A DNA stretch of 64,000 bases from positions 2,418,001 to 2,482,000 of the forward strand of contig NZ_CP071955.1 in NCBI RefSeq assembly GCF_017603965.1, written 5' to 3'. The position numbers and the translations under genes were made by a program. Source of the DNA: Xanthomonas fragariae (lineage in GTDB: Bacteria > Pseudomonadota > Gammaproteobacteria > Xanthomonadales > Xanthomonadaceae). Shown in pieces: positions 18,129 through 28,632 of this stretch; within the stretch, counting starts at the first letter, position 1; each line of letters begins with the position of its first letter. The notes under the pieces were generated by a model. The model was not told where the DNA came from. It did not search any database and was given only the letters and a program-made list of their open reading frames with translations.

Positions 18129-18869
18129 GCGCATCGCACTGTAGCCAGATAGCGCAGGTCGTGCTGGAGCTGGACGCCGAACGTTTCGAAAAAGGTGATC
18201 GAACGCATCGCCGAATCGCTGCCCGAACTGGAAGCCTTGTTCGACATCCGCGTGCCACAACCCGAGCACATCCAGATGATCTTCGAGCAGGCACGTGAAC
18301 TGGCGATGCTGCATCGCCTGCGCCAATTGCAGGAAGTGACCGAAGCGCGCCGGCATGCCGACGAATCGGGAAACCGCATGCGTCATCTGGCCGAACAGGC
18401 CAACCGCGACGCATCGACCGGTGTGTTCAATCGGCACCAGCTTGGCACACCGCGCTTGCGCACGAGTTCGAACTGGCATCGCGGCAGAATTGGCTGCTGT
18501 CGTTGGCTGCTGTCGATCGCCTTTATCGACCTGGATGACTTCAAACGCGTCAACGATGCGCATGGCCATCCGGTCGGCGACGCGGTGTGCGCAATTTTGC
18601 GCAGACGCTGCAGCCCATGGTGCGCACCAGCGATCTGGTGACACGCTACGGCTGCCAAGACTTCCTGGTGATCCTGGTCAACACCGCAGCCGAAGCGGCG
18701 TTGATGGTGATCGAGCGCATCCTGCCCGGACCGCCAGTTTGAGAGCATCGAGGATCTGTTGCATGCGGTCGACAGCACGCTGTGTCGCTCCAAGCGTCGC
18801 GGCCACAACCGTGTCACCGCCCTACGATGCGACCGATATACCGACACCGCCCACCCCGCGCGCGCACTG
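18129..18869 (+). pseudogene. Degenerate diguanylate cyclase (GGDEF) gene
   Basis: Protein similarity is spread over all three frames. ELDAERFEK precedes a helical signal-transduction segment (IERIAESLPELEALFDIRV), then a GGDEF-domain start (ANRDASTGVFNRHQ) and SIAFIDLDDFKRVNDAHGHPVGDAVC. After another shift comes TRYGCQDFLVILV, where the GGDEF motif itself has become GCQDF. At least three frameshifts and loss of the active-site motif mean no cyclase activity is possible. It sits between tsf and pyrH, which are otherwise adjacent in the conserved cluster. Confidence 0.8.
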
Positions 18870-18976
18870 AGCAACACGTCACGCCGCTGCCGACGAAGGA
18901 ATTTTTACCACGTCCGATGACAAGCTTCCGATAGAATTACCGGCATTTGCCGATCCCCTACCCCGAGGTTTCCCCT

Positions 18977-19699
18977 ATGTCTGAACTTCCCTATCGCCGC
19001 ATTCTTCTCAAACTTTCCGGGGAGGCGCTGATGGGAGACGGGGATTACGGCATCGATCCCAAAGTCATCAATCGCCTCGCCCAGGAAGTGATCGAAGCGC
19101 AGCAAGCCGGCGCACAGGTCGCTTTGGTGATCGGCGGCGGCAACATCTTCCGCGGCGCCGGCCTGGCCGCCAGCGGCATGGACCGCGTCACCGGCGACCA
19201 CATGGGCATGCTGGCTACGGTGATCAACGCGCTGGCGATGCAGGACGCGCTGGAAAAGCTCGGAGCCAAAGTGCGCGTGATGAGCGCGATCAAGATCAAC
19301 GACGTCTGCGAAGACTTCATCCGTCGTCGTGCGATCCGTCATCTGGAAAAGGGCCGCATCGCGATCTTCGCCGCCGGCACAGGCAACCCATTCTTCACCA
19401 CCGACTCGGGCGCCGCCCTGCGCGCGATCGAGATCGGCGCCGACCTGCTGCTCAAGGCAACCAAGGTCGACGGCGTGTACGACAAGGACCCGAAGAAGCA
19501 CACCGATGCAGTGCGTTACGACAGACTGACCTACGATCAGGTCATCATGCAGGGCCTGGAAGTGATGGACACGGCCGCATTCGCATTGGCGCGCGACAGC
19601 GACCTGCCGCTGCGCATCTTCGGCATGAGCGAGCCGGGCGTGCTGCTGCGCATCTTGCATGGCGAACAGATCGGTACCCTGGTCCAGGGCCGCAGCTGA
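18977..19699 (+). CDS. pyrH: UMP kinase
   Basis: 240 residues from ATG 18977 ([18 protein letters not shown]); a longer in-frame start at 18947 is not family-like. Amino-acid-kinase fold phosphorylating UMP to UDP, normally hexameric with GTP activation and UTP inhibition. Motifs seen: [26 protein letters not shown] and [12 protein letters not shown]. Confidence 0.97.
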   Translation: MSELPYRRILLKLSGEALMGDGDYGIDPKVINRLAQEVIEAQQAGAQVALVIGGGNIFRGAGLAASGMDRVTGDHMGMLATVINALAMQDALEKLGAKVRVMSAIKINDVCEDFIRRRAIRHLEKGRIAIFAAGTGNPFFTTDSGAALRAIEIGADLLLKATKVDGVYDKDPKKHTDAVRYDRLTYDQVIMQGLEVMDTAAFALARDSDLPLRIFGMSEPGVLLRILHGEQIGTLVQGRS

Positions 19700-20047
19700 G
19701 GCCGGGAATCGGGATTGGGGAATCACAAAAGCGCAGCCCCAGGGACTGCGCTGAAACCCAAAGAACCTTTGAACAACTCACGACGTGGCAAGCGAGCTTA
19801 GAACTTTGCTCAAATGCGACGATCGTCCACGCTGAAAATCAAGCAATTACGCAGAGCGGCGATTGCCTCAGTTGTTGATTTGAAGCTCATGGGAGCGTTG
19901 TTCAGAGCTTGCCTAACTGACAGCGGCACCGGGTGTGAAGCGCGGCGCCACAATTGAACCGGCTGCGCAGGACCCTGACGGCCTGCGAGTCGGGAAACCT
20001 CAGTCCCGGCTATAATCCCCGCACTTAGCTCCACACGGATTTCGGCG
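19700..20047. other. Intergenic region pyrH-frr
   Basis: 348 bases without a gene. It holds a repeat-like GGGAATCGGGATTGGGGAATC (19702-19722), a short hairpin AGCGCAG/CTGCGCT (19730-19752) without a T run, and TTGTTCAGAGCTTGCCTAA (19902-19920). The last resembles the terminal repeat of the IS at 46888 and may be the scar of a lost copy. A perfect TATAAT (20011-20016) 32 bases ahead of frr is a plausible -10, but no matching -35 is present. Confidence 0.45.
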
Positions 20048-20605
20048 ATGCTCAACCAGATCAAAAAAGACGCGCAGACGCGCATGACCAAGAGCATCGA
20101 TGCTCTACGTCATTCACTGACCACCGTGCGTACCGGGCGCGCCTCGCCGGCGTTGCTGGACGGCATCAAGGTCAAGGCATATGGCACCGACACTCCGCTC
20201 AATCAGGTTGCCAGCATCAGCGTGTCCGAAGGACGCTCGCTGGTGATCGGCCTGTTCGACAAGAGCATGATCAAGGACGTCGAGAAAGCGATTTACGCCT
20301 CGGATCTAGGCCTGACCCCAACCGTGGTAGGCACCGTGATCCGTCTGAACCTTCCGCCGTTGACCGAGGAGCGCCGCAAGGAGCTCAGCAAGGTCGTGCA
20401 TGGCGAAGGCGAAGACAGCAAGGTGGCCATCCGCAATATCCGTCGCGATGCCAACCAGCAGGTCAAGGATCTGCTCAAGGACAAGAAGGTCACCGAAGAC
20501 GAGGCACGCAGCTCGGAAGACGAGATCCAGAAGCTGACCGATAAGGCCATCAAAGACGTGGATGAGGTCGTCAAGGACAAGGAACAGGAATTGATGACGG
20601 TCTGA
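20048..20605 (+). CDS. frr: Ribosome recycling factor
   Basis: 185 residues, the family length. Starts [24 protein letters not shown] and contains the hinge segments [16 protein letters not shown] and [11 protein letters not shown], ending in the three-helix bundle. It splits post-termination 70S complexes with EF-G. uppS starts two bases after the stop, so frr-uppS-cdsA-dxr are probably co-transcribed. Confidence 0.97.
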   Translation: MLNQIKKDAQTRMTKSIDALRHSLTTVRTGRASPALLDGIKVKAYGTDTPLNQVASISVSEGRSLVIGLFDKSMIKDVEKAIYASDLGLTPTVVGTVIRLNLPPLTEERRKELSKVVHGEGEDSKVAIRNIRRDANQQVKDLLKDKKVTEDEARSSEDEIQKLTDKAIKDVDEVVKDKEQELMTV

Positions 20606-20607
20606 TC

Positions 20608-21384
20608 GTGGCATCTTCTGCCATGCATCCAGCACCTTCCGCCACCGCTGTGCCGCGCCACATCGCCATCATCATGGATGGCAATGGGCGTTGGGCGCAG
20701 CTTCGGCGGCGTCCCCGCGTGATCGGTCATCGCGCGGGCGCGCGGGCGGTCAATCGCACCATCGATTTCTGCCTGGAAAAAGGCGTCTCGGCACTGACGC
20801 TGTTCGCGTTCTCCAGTGAAAACTGGGGCCGCCCGCAGGACGAAATCGACGCGCTGATGAAGCTGTTTCTGCATGCGCTCGACCGCGAGGTCGAAGAACT
20901 GCAGCGACGTGGCGTGCAAGTGCGCTTTATCGGCGACCGCAGTCGCTTCGCGGCGCAATTGCGCGACCGCATGGCCGGTGCCGAACGCATGACCGCGGCC
21001 AATTCGCGCCTGATACTGAGCATCGCCGCCAGCTACGGCGGCCGCCAGGACATTACGATGGCCGCACGCGCACTGGCCGAGGACGTGGCCGCCGGTCGCC
21101 TGCAGCCGCAACAGATCAACGAAGCCCTGCTTTCCAGACGTGTCGCACTGGCCGATCTGCCGGCGCCGGATCTGTTTATCCGAAGCGGTGGCGACACCCG
21201 CATCAGCAATTTCCTGCTCTGGCAGCTCGCCTACACCGAGCTGTGGTTCACCGAAACCTTGTGGCCGGACTTCGATGCCGGCGTGCTGCAGCAGGCGCTG
21301 GATGACTACGCCGGGCGCGAGCGTCGCTTCGGCCTGACCAGCGACCAGATCGCCGACAAGGCGACGGAGACCTCCTCCGCATGA
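20608..21384 (+). CDS. uppS: Undecaprenyl diphosphate synthase (cis-prenyltransferase)
   Basis: 258 residues with a GTG start at 20608 (an internal ATG at 20623 is the alternative). The pyrophosphate-binding motif [13 protein letters not shown] lies near residue 18. [29 protein letters not shown] and the TLWPDF segment are all present. It makes the C55 lipid carrier for peptidoglycan and O-antigen at the inner membrane. It overlaps cdsA by four bases. Confidence 0.96.
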   Translation: MASSAMHPAPSATAVPRHIAIIMDGNGRWAQLRRRPRVIGHRAGARAVNRTIDFCLEKGVSALTLFAFSSENWGRPQDEIDALMKLFLHALDREVEELQRRGVQVRFIGDRSRFAAQLRDRMAGAERMTAANSRLILSIAASYGGRQDITMAARALAEDVAAGRLQPQQINEALLSRRVALADLPAPDLFIRSGGDTRISNFLLWQLAYTELWFTETLWPDFDAGVLQQALDDYAGRERRFGLTSDQIADKATETSSA

Positions 21385-22202
21385 CCAAGACCCGCGTGAT
21401 TGCCGCGCTGATCATGGCGCCGCTCGCAATTTGCGCGATCGTGCTGTTGCCCACGCAGTGGCTGGCGGCGCTGGCGGCGATCCTGTTCCTGACCGGACTG
21501 TGGGAGTGGCTCAAGCTCTCTGGCATCGACGACAGCCTGCCGCGCACCGTGCTGCTGGTACTCAATTTGCTGCTGATGGTGCTGATGGTGTGGGCGTCGG
21601 CCGGCTCCATGGTGCTGTTCGAGATTGCCGCGCTGATAGGCGTGGCGTGGTGGTTGGTGGCACTGCTTTGGCTGCGCTTTTTCACCTTTGGTGCCGGCAA
21701 CGGCCAGGCGCGCGCGCTCAAGCTGGCCGCAGGCACGTTGGCGTTGCTGCCAGCATGGGCCGCACTGGTACTGCTGCATGCCAATCCGGACAAGGGCAAC
21801 CTGTGGCTGCTGACCGCGCTGACCATGGTATGGGCGGCCGACTCAGCCGCATACTTCGCCGGTCGCGCCTTCGGCAAGCACAAGCTGGCGCAGCGGATCA
21901 GCCCCAACAAAACCATCGAAGGCCTGCTCGGCGGGATGCTCGCCGGTATCGCGGTCGCCTGCGCATTCGGCTGGCTGGCCGGGCTGACCCTGGAGCATGT
22001 GCCGCAGCTGATGCTGGTCTCCGCAGTCGCGGTGCTGGCCTCTGTACTGGGCGATCTGTTCGAGAGTCTGCTCAAGCGCCAGGCGGGCGCCAAGGACTCG
22101 GGCACGGTGATTCCGGGCCACGGCGGCGTGCTGGATCGGATCGATGGCGTGCTCGCCGCCCTGCCGGTGTTCGCACTCGGCAAGGAAATTCTGGGGTTCT
22201 AG
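21381..22202 (+). CDS. cdsA: Phosphatidate cytidylyltransferase
   Basis: 273 residues and about eight hydrophobic segments. The C-terminal CDP-diglyceride synthase signature is clear: [13 protein letters not shown] followed by [14 protein letters not shown] (about 225-255). It makes CDP-diacylglycerol from CTP and phosphatidate in the inner membrane. ATGA overlap with uppS; dxr begins two bases downstream. Confidence 0.96.
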   Translation: MTKTRVIAALIMAPLAICAIVLLPTQWLAALAAILFLTGLWEWLKLSGIDDSLPRTVLLVLNLLLMVLMVWASAGSMVLFEIAALIGVAWWLVALLWLRFFTFGAGNGQARALKLAAGTLALLPAWAALVLLHANPDKGNLWLLTALTMVWAADSAAYFAGRAFGKHKLAQRISPNKTIEGLLGGMLAGIAVACAFGWLAGLTLEHVPQLMLVSAVAVLASVLGDLFESLLKRQAGAKDSGTVIPGHGGVLDRIDGVLAALPVFALGKEILGF

Positions 22203-22204
22203 GC

Positions 22205-23395
22205 ATGGCTGGCTCCTCTCCCCGTCAGGTCGCCGTGTTCGGCGCGACCGGCTCGATCGGTGCGTCGGCACTGGACGTGATCGCGCGCCACCCGGAGCGA
22301 TTGCGCGCCAGCGTGTTGTCGGCAGGCAGCAAGATCGATGAGCTGCTGGCGCTGTGCGCCATGCATCGGCCGACGCATGCGGTGATCGCGGACGACTCCT
22401 TGTACCCGGCGTTGCGCGATGGGTTGCGTGCGCGGGGCTTGGAGACCCAGGCGCATGCCGGTTCCGAAGCGTTGGACGCGCTGGCCGGCAGCGATGCCTG
22501 CGACACTGTGGTAGCTGCCATTGTCGGCGCGACCGGGCTACCCTCCACCCTGGCCGCTGCCCGCGCCGGCAAACGGCTGTTGCTGGCCAACAAGGAATCG
22601 TTGGTGCTGGCCGGCGAGCTGCTGACCCGCACCGCAGCCGCCGCTGGCGCGGAAATCATTCCGATCGACAGCGAGCACAGCGCCATCTTTCAGTGTCTGC
22701 GCTCCTGCGACGCAAGCGGCGGCGTGCGTCGGGTGATCCTGACCGCGTCCGGCGGCCCGTTCCGTGGCTGGGACCGCGCCGCACTGGCGGCGGTTACGCC
22801 CGCACAAGCCGTCGCGCATCCCAAATGGTCGATGGGCCCGAAGATTTCGGTGGATTCGGCGACCTTGATGAATAAAGGTCTGGAAGTCATCGAAGCGCAT
22901 CACCTGTTTGGCCTTCCCGGCGCGCAGATCGATGTGCTGGTGCATCCGCAAAGTCTGGTGCATTCGCTGGTCGAGTTCGTCGACGGCTCCACCCTTGCCC
23001 AGCTCGGCCTGCCGGACATGCGCACCACCTTGGCGGTCGGTCTGGCATGGCCGGAGCGAGTCGAATCCGGGGTCGCCGGGCTGGACCTGTTGAGCCAGGG
23101 CCGGCTGGATTTCGAAGCTCCAGACACTGCCGCATTCCCCTGTCTGCGCTTGGCCTGGGACACATTGCGGGCCGGTGGAACCGCGCCTGCTATCCTGAAC
23201 GCGGCCAACGAAGTAGCTGTTTCAGCGTTTCTTCAGGGCCAAGTGGGTTTTCTAGCGATCCATGCGTTAGTCGAACACACGCTGACAACGCTTCCGCGAA
23301 ACAATGCCGACACCCTCGAAACCCTACTTTTTGCTGACGCGCAAGCGCGGCAAATCACTGAACGCGCCCTCGCCCACCACGCCCTTCATGCCTGA
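22205..23395 (+). CDS. dxr: 1-deoxy-D-xylulose 5-phosphate reductoisomerase
   Basis: 396 residues from ATG 22205; the frame upstream lies inside cdsA. The NADPH-binding [14 protein letters not shown] is at about 13-26, followed by metal/substrate motifs [31 protein letters not shown] and [10 protein letters not shown]. Second step of the MEP isoprenoid pathway, feeding undecaprenyl and quinone synthesis. Confidence 0.96.
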   Translation: MAGSSPRQVAVFGATGSIGASALDVIARHPERLRASVLSAGSKIDELLALCAMHRPTHAVIADDSLYPALRDGLRARGLETQAHAGSEALDALAGSDACDTVVAAIVGATGLPSTLAAARAGKRLLLANKESLVLAGELLTRTAAAAGAEIIPIDSEHSAIFQCLRSCDASGGVRRVILTASGGPFRGWDRAALAAVTPAQAVAHPKWSMGPKISVDSATLMNKGLEVIEAHHLFGLPGAQIDVLVHPQSLVHSLVEFVDGSTLAQLGLPDMRTTLAVGLAWPERVESGVAGLDLLSQGRLDFEAPDTAAFPCLRLAWDTLRAGGTAPAILNAANEVAVSAFLQGQVGFLAIHALVEHTLTTLPRNNADTLETLLFADAQARQITERALAHHALHA

Positions 23396-23421
23396 TCGAT
23401 CCACGCAACCGAGTTGCATCC

Positions 23422-24765
23422 ATGGGTGATTTCATCGGTTCGGTCTGGTGGATGATCGTCAGCCTGGGTGTATTGGTGACTTTCCACGAATTCGGACACT
23501 TCTGGGTCGCGCGTCGCTGCGGCGTCAAGGTGCTGCGCTTTTCTGTGGGCTTCGGCAAACCGTTGTGGATGCGCCGCGATCGCCACGGCACCAAGTTCGT
23601 GATCGCCGCAATTCCGCTCGGCGGCTATGTCAAGATGCTCGACGAGCGCGAGGGCGATGTGCATCCAGCCGAGCAGGACCAGGCGTTCAATCGCAAGACC
23701 GTGTGGCAACGCATAGCAATCGTGATCGCTGGCCCGATCGCCAATCTGTTGCTGTGCATAGCGATGCTGTGGGCGATGTTCGTGGTCGGCAAGCAGGATT
23801 ATTCGGCCACCGTGGGCCGTGCCGATGGCCTGGCCGCTGAAGCCGGGTTGACCCCGGGCGAGCGTATCGTGCGCATCGATGGCCGCAGCGTGAGTAGCTG
23901 GAGCGATGCCAGCATGCAGCTGGCCACTGCGGCGATGGACAAGCGCGACATCCGCGTTTTGACTGCCTCCGACGCCGGCAGCAGCGAGCACACCTTGCGC
24001 CTATCGCAGTTGCCGGCTGGCTTCGACGAGCGCAGCGTCGCCTCGCTGGGCGGTATCGGCTGGCAGTTCATGCTGCAGCCGCCGGTGATCGCCGACGTGC
24101 TGCCCGGCTCGGTGGCCAATGGCCTGCTCAAGCCGGGCGACCGCATCGTCGCCATCGATGGCAAGCCGATCCGCTCGGCCGAGGACATCATTCCCCAGGT
24201 GCAGGCGCTGGGCAAGCATGGCGGCCCCGGCATGATCGAAGTGGCGCGAGGCGAGGACCGCCTGGCGCTGGAAATCGCCCCGCGCAGATCGCCGCAAGGC
24301 CAATGGATGCTGGGCATCCGCCCGGCCGCTGCGCCGGTGCCGGAGTACGACAGCCGTCAGCAGTACGGCGTCTTGGCTGCGGTGCCTGCGGCGATCCGCG
24401 AAACCGGCAGAATGACGGTCGATTCGCTCGGCATGATGAAGCGCATGCTGACTGGCCAGGCCTCGGTAAAGAACATCTCCGGTCCGGTCACGATCGCGCG
24501 CGCCGCCAATGCCTCGGCCGAACGCGGGCTCGACTGGTTCCTGTACTTCCTTGGATCGCTGTCGCTTAGCCTGGCAATCATCAACCTGATGCCCATCCCA
24601 ATCTTGGACGGTGGGCACCTGCTGTATTACCTTATTGAGTTGGTCAAGGGCAGCCCGATCAGCGAACGGGCCATGATTGCCGGACAATATGTTGGTCTGG
24701 CGGTTCTGGCCGGGCTGATGGGACTGGCGTTCTACAACGATATCCTCGGCCTGGTTCCACGATGA
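23422..24765 (+). CDS. rseP: Site-2 intramembrane protease RseP
   Basis: 447 residues. The zinc motif HEFGH is at 22-26 in the first membrane helix; two PDZ domains follow (GLTPGERIVRIDGRS and GLLKPGDRIVAIDGKPI), and NLMPIPILDGGH near residue 390 supplies the third ligand Asp. It cleaves the anti-sigma factor in the envelope stress response and clears signal peptides. Confidence 0.96.
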   Translation: MGDFIGSVWWMIVSLGVLVTFHEFGHFWVARRCGVKVLRFSVGFGKPLWMRRDRHGTKFVIAAIPLGGYVKMLDEREGDVHPAEQDQAFNRKTVWQRIAIVIAGPIANLLLCIAMLWAMFVVGKQDYSATVGRADGLAAEAGLTPGERIVRIDGRSVSSWSDASMQLATAAMDKRDIRVLTASDAGSSEHTLRLSQLPAGFDERSVASLGGIGWQFMLQPPVIADVLPGSVANGLLKPGDRIVAIDGKPIRSAEDIIPQVQALGKHGGPGMIEVARGEDRLALEIAPRRSPQGQWMLGIRPAAAPVPEYDSRQQYGVLAAVPAAIRETGRMTVDSLGMMKRMLTGQASVKNISGPVTIARAANASAERGLDWFLYFLGSLSLSLAIINLMPIPILDGGHLLYYLIELVKGSPISERAMIAGQYVGLAVLAGLMGLAFYNDILGLVPR

Positions 24766-24848
24766 AGCTGCTCCACTCTTTCCGCCTGTTGTCGTCGTCA
24801 TACGTCGGCATCCAGCAACACCCGAAATCGACTCCAACCGGATGTGAC

Positions 24849-27215
24849 ATGACGCGTCTTCCCACTCGCAGCCTGCTTGCCCTCGCTCTTGCTGCCGGCC
24901 TCAGCCTGTCAGCCGTTGCCCTGGCCGCCGAGCCGTTCGTTGCCAGCGACATCCGCGTCGACGGCCTGCAGCGCATTGCTTCTGGAACCGTGTTCACCTA
25001 TTTGCCGGTGAACCGCGGCGACACCGTGGACGATGGCAAGGTTGCCGACTCGATCCGTGCGCTGTACCGCACCGGCTTCTTCGAGGACGTGCAGCTGGAT
25101 CGCCAGGGCAACATCCTGGTGATCACGGTCAAGGAGCGCCCGGCGATCAACAAGCTCACAGTGACCGGCAACAAGGACATCAAGTCAGAAGAGCTGCTCA
25201 AGGGCCTGGGCGACATCGGCCTGACCGAAGGCGGCACCTTCGATCGCCTGAGCCTGGACCGCGTGACCCAGGAACTAACCCGTCAGTACAACAACCGCGG
25301 CAAGTACAACGTCGAGATCACCCCCACGGTGAGCCCGCTGGACCGCAACCGCGTCGATGTGGCCATCGCGATCAAGGAAGGCAAGGCGGCCAAGATTCGC
25401 CACGTCAACCTGATCGGTACCGAGAAATTCGCCAACGAGGACATCCTGGAGAACTGGGAATCCAAAGAGCACAACTGGGCCTCGTGGTATCGCCGCGACG
25501 ATCAGTACTCCAAGGAGAAGATGTCCGGCGATCTGGAAAAGCTCAACTCCTGGTATCTGGACCGCGGCTACGTGGACTTCAGCATCGACTCAACCCAGGT
25601 GTCGATCAGCCCCGACAAGCGCGACATGTTCGTCAGCGCTGGCGTCACCGAGGGCGAGCAGTACAAGATTTCCGAGATCAAGGTCACCGGCGACACCGTG
25701 CTGCCGCAGGCCGACATCGAGCGTCTGGTCACCCCCAAGGCGGGCGACATCTTCTCGCGTGCGCTGCTGCAATACAGCTCCGATGCGATCACCAACACGC
25801 TGAGCAACGTCGGTTACGCGTTCGCCAAGGTCAATCCGATCCCGACCCCGAACCGCGAAGACCGCACGGTTGCGGTGAATCTGCAAGTAGTGCCGGGCCC
25901 GCGCGTGACCGTGCGCCGCATCCTCTACAAGGGCAACAGCCGCACTTCCGACGAGGTCTTGCGCCGCGAAATGCGCCAGTTCGAAAACACCTGGTACTCG
26001 CAGGCCGCGATTGATCGTTCCAAGATCCGTCTGCAGCGTCTAGGCTACTTCGAGAGCGTAGACGTAGAAACCCCAGCGGTGCCGGGCAGCAACGACCAGG
26101 TCGACGTGGTCTACAACGTCAAAGAAACCACCTCTGGCAGCTTCGTGTTCGGCCTGGGTTACTCGCAGAGCTTCGGTGTGACCACCTCGGTGCAGTTGTC
26201 GCAGAACAACTTCCTGGGCGGTGGCAACCGTGTGGCGGTGGAAGCCTCGCGCAGCAGCTATCAGCAGCGTTACGCGTTTTCCTACACCAACCCGTTCTTT
26301 ACCGACGACGGCGTATCGCTGGGCTACAACCTGTCCTGGCGTGCGTTGGACTACTCGGACTTCAACACCGCGCAGTACAACAGCAAGAATGGTTCGGCGC
26401 AGGTGTTGTTCGGCGTGCCGATTACCGAGAACGACACCGTGTCGGCGATGGTCGGCGTGGACAGCAACCAGATCAATACGTTCGCCGGCCAGACGCCGCA
26501 GGCGATCATCGATTACATCGATGCGGTCGGTACGCGTACCTTCCATGCCTGGCGGACCGAGTTGGGCTGGGCGCGCGATACCCGCGATGAGTTTTTCATG
26601 CCCACTCGCGGCATGTACCAGCGTGTCGGCCTGGAAACCACCCTGCCAGGCTCCACGGTCGAGTACTACAAGCTCAACTATCAGATATCCAAGTACTGGC
26701 GCATCATGCCGGCGATCGTGTTGAACACGCGCTTCGAGCTGGGCTACGGCGACAGCTACGGCAACGACAGCTCGCGCGTGTTGACCAATCCGGATGGATC
26801 GACCCGCACGGTTAATGCCACCGGCCTGCCGTTCTACGAGAACTTCTACGCCGGCGGCACCAACTCGGTACGCGGCTTCGAAGACAACACGCTGGGGCCA
26901 CGCTCGGAACGGACGGTGAACTACACGCGCGGCCAGCCGCTGGGTGGCTCGTTCAAGACCGTCGGTTCGGTGGAAATGTATTTCCCGAAACTGTTCGATA
27001 GCCCGTCGGCGCGCGTATCGGCGTTCTTCGACTTCGGTAACGTGTACAGCGGCGTGGACAACTTCAAGGCCAACGAATTGCGCGCCTCCACCGGCGTGGC
27101 ATTGTTGTGGCGCGCACCGGTCGGCCCCATCTCGATCAGCTACGCGTTCCCGCTGAAAAAGGAAGACAACGACGAAATCGAACGTCTGCAGTTCACTTTC
27201 GGCGGCCAGTTCTAA
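24849..27215 (+). CDS. bamA: Outer membrane protein assembly factor BamA
   Basis: 788 residues from ATG 24849, giving the signal MTRLPTRSLLALALAAGLSL with cleavage near ALAAEP. The in-frame ATG at 24762 overlaps rseP but would bury the signal. Five POTRA domains (about 25-350; first FVASDIRVDGLQRI) are followed by the Omp85 16-strand barrel with the loop-6 motif VRGFEDNTLGPR and the terminal aromatic strand LQFTFGGQF. Essential core of the BAM complex. Confidence 0.96.
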   Translation: MTRLPTRSLLALALAAGLSLSAVALAAEPFVASDIRVDGLQRIASGTVFTYLPVNRGDTVDDGKVADSIRALYRTGFFEDVQLDRQGNILVITVKERPAINKLTVTGNKDIKSEELLKGLGDIGLTEGGTFDRLSLDRVTQELTRQYNNRGKYNVEITPTVSPLDRNRVDVAIAIKEGKAAKIRHVNLIGTEKFANEDILENWESKEHNWASWYRRDDQYSKEKMSGDLEKLNSWYLDRGYVDFSIDSTQVSISPDKRDMFVSAGVTEGEQYKISEIKVTGDTVLPQADIERLVTPKAGDIFSRALLQYSSDAITNTLSNVGYAFAKVNPIPTPNREDRTVAVNLQVVPGPRVTVRRILYKGNSRTSDEVLRREMRQFENTWYSQAAIDRSKIRLQRLGYFESVDVETPAVPGSNDQVDVVYNVKETTSGSFVFGLGYSQSFGVTTSVQLSQNNFLGGGNRVAVEASRSSYQQRYAFSYTNPFFTDDGVSLGYNLSWRALDYSDFNTAQYNSKNGSAQVLFGVPITENDTVSAMVGVDSNQINTFAGQTPQAIIDYIDAVGTRTFHAWRTELGWARDTRDEFFMPTRGMYQRVGLETTLPGSTVEYYKLNYQISKYWRIMPAIVLNTRFELGYGDSYGNDSSRVLTNPDGSTRTVNATGLPFYENFYAGGTNSVRGFEDNTLGPRSERTVNYTRGQPLGGSFKTVGSVEMYFPKLFDSPSARVSAFFDFGNVYSGVDNFKANELRASTGVALLWRAPVGPISISYAFPLKKEDNDEIERLQFTFGGQF

Positions 27216-27229
27216 AAGAGACGCAGGCA

Positions 27230-27267
27230 AAACAATGGCGGCCCGAATGCTCGGGCCGCCATTGTTT
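27230..27267. terminator. Bidirectional terminator after bamA
   Basis: A 17-base perfect stem AAACAATGGCGGCCCGA (27230-27246), loop ATGC, TCGGGCCGCCATTGTTT (27251-27267), followed by TGTTTG. It serves bamA and the convergent small gene ending at 27299. Confidence 0.93.
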
Positions 27268-27298
27268 GTTTGAGCTGCTTCCTGGCTGAAAACCGGGC

Positions 27299-27490
27299 TT
27301 AGAAGTAGTTACTCCAAACGGTGCCCAGGCAGCTAGCGGTGGCGCTCCAATTGGAGCTGTCGACGCACTGGACCTGCTGATCCCAGAAGCTTTGTGCCTG
27401 GGCACGCTGATCTGCGAAGTCATCGGCCGAGGCACTGGTGACCGCGCCCAGCAGGATCAGGCTACCGAAAATGGAGATGACAGTTTTCAT
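27299..27490 (-). CDS. Small secreted peptide, unknown function
   Basis: 63 residues from ATG 27490, with AGGAAG eight bases upstream. Signal peptide MKTVISIFGSLILLGAVTSA (cut near SASA-DD), then a mature peptide of about 41 residues with two Cys, three Trp and the end GTVWSNYF. An upstream extension of the frame to 27592 lacks a ribosome site. It is convergent with bamA and divergent from lpxD, at the position where E. coli and many gammaproteobacteria carry skp. It is not Skp-like: no coiled-coil and the wrong strand. Confidence 0.6.
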   Translation of the reverse strand: MKTVISIFGSLILLGAVTSASADDFADQRAQAQSFWDQQVQCVDSSNWSATASCLGTVWSNYF

Positions 27491-27618
27491 ATGGTTCTTC
27501 CTGGGTTCGCCGCACAGTTGCGGCCCAGACAGAAATACGCCTGACTGTTTGGCACAACTTTGGCAACGTTTTTTTTTCGTAAAACCAGCCACTTACCGTT
27601 TATGCGAGGTTTACCAGG

Positions 27619-28632
27619 ATGCGACTGACCGCCAGTGCGATTGCCGAACAATTTGGTTTGACCATCGTCGGTAACGGCGCCACCGAAGTCAGCGGCGTCG
27701 CCACCCTGGCACATGCCGGCACGGGGCAGCTGAGCTTCCTGTCCAACCCGCGCTATCGGCCGCAGCTTGCCGACAGCCAGGCAGCAGTCGTGGTATTGCG
27801 CGCCGAAGATGCCAAGGCCGCGCGCGGCACCGCCCTTGTCGCCAAAGACCCGTATACCGCCTTCGCCAAGATCGCCGCGTTGTTCGATGTGGCGCCGGTG
27901 CGCGAACCGGGCATTCACCCCTCAGCGGCGATCGACCCCTCAGCTCAGATCTCGTCGAGCGCGCATGTCGGCCCGTTCGTCAGCATCGGTGCGCGCAGCC
28001 GCGTGGGCGATGGTTGCGTCATCGGCACCGGCAGCATCATCGGCGAAGACTGCGTTGTAGATGCGGGCTGCGAACTGCTTGCACGCGTCACCCTGGTGAC
28101 CCGCGTGCGCTTGGGCAAGCGGGTACGCATTCACCCCGGTGCGGTGATCGGCGCTGACGGCTTCGGTCTGGCAATGGATGCCGGCCACTGGATCAAAGTG
28201 CCGCAGCTCGGCGGCGTGCTGATCGGCGACGATTGCGAGATTGGCGCCAACACCTGCATCGACCGCGGCGCGCTCGATGACACCGTGCTGGAAGAAGACG
28301 TGCGCGTGGACAACCTGGTGCAGATCGCGCACAACTGTCATATCGGTGCGCATAGCGCCATCGCCGGCTGCACCGGCATTGCCGGCAGCGCCAAGATCGG
28401 CCGTTACTGTCTGCTCGGCGGACATGTGGGCGTGGTCGGTCACCTGGAGATCTGCGACAAGGTCGTGATCACCGGCAAGTCGGTGGTGCGCAATTCCATC
28501 CATGCGCCAGGCGAGTATTCGTCCGGCACACCTCTCACCGACAATCTCACGTGGCGCAAGAATGCGGCGCGCTTCAAACAACTCGATGTGCTGGCACGGC
28601 GTATCCTGGCTGTGGGCAAGGAGAAAGAATGA
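27619..28632 (+). CDS. lpxD: UDP-3-O-(3-hydroxyacyl)glucosamine N-acyltransferase
   Basis: 337 residues. An N-terminal uridine-binding domain precedes a left-handed beta-helix with hexapeptide repeats (about 100-300), including the catalytic His segment VQIAHNCHIGAHSAIAG. Third step of lipid A synthesis. Stop overlaps the fabZ start by four bases. Confidence 0.96.
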   Translation: MRLTASAIAEQFGLTIVGNGATEVSGVATLAHAGTGQLSFLSNPRYRPQLADSQAAVVVLRAEDAKAARGTALVAKDPYTAFAKIAALFDVAPVREPGIHPSAAIDPSAQISSSAHVGPFVSIGARSRVGDGCVIGTGSIIGEDCVVDAGCELLARVTLVTRVRLGKRVRIHPGAVIGADGFGLAMDAGHWIKVPQLGGVLIGDDCEIGANTCIDRGALDDTVLEEDVRVDNLVQIAHNCHIGAHSAIAGCTGIAGSAKIGRYCLLGGHVGVVGHLEICDKVVITGKSVVRNSIHAPGEYSSGTPLTDNLTWRKNAARFKQLDVLARRILAVGKEKE

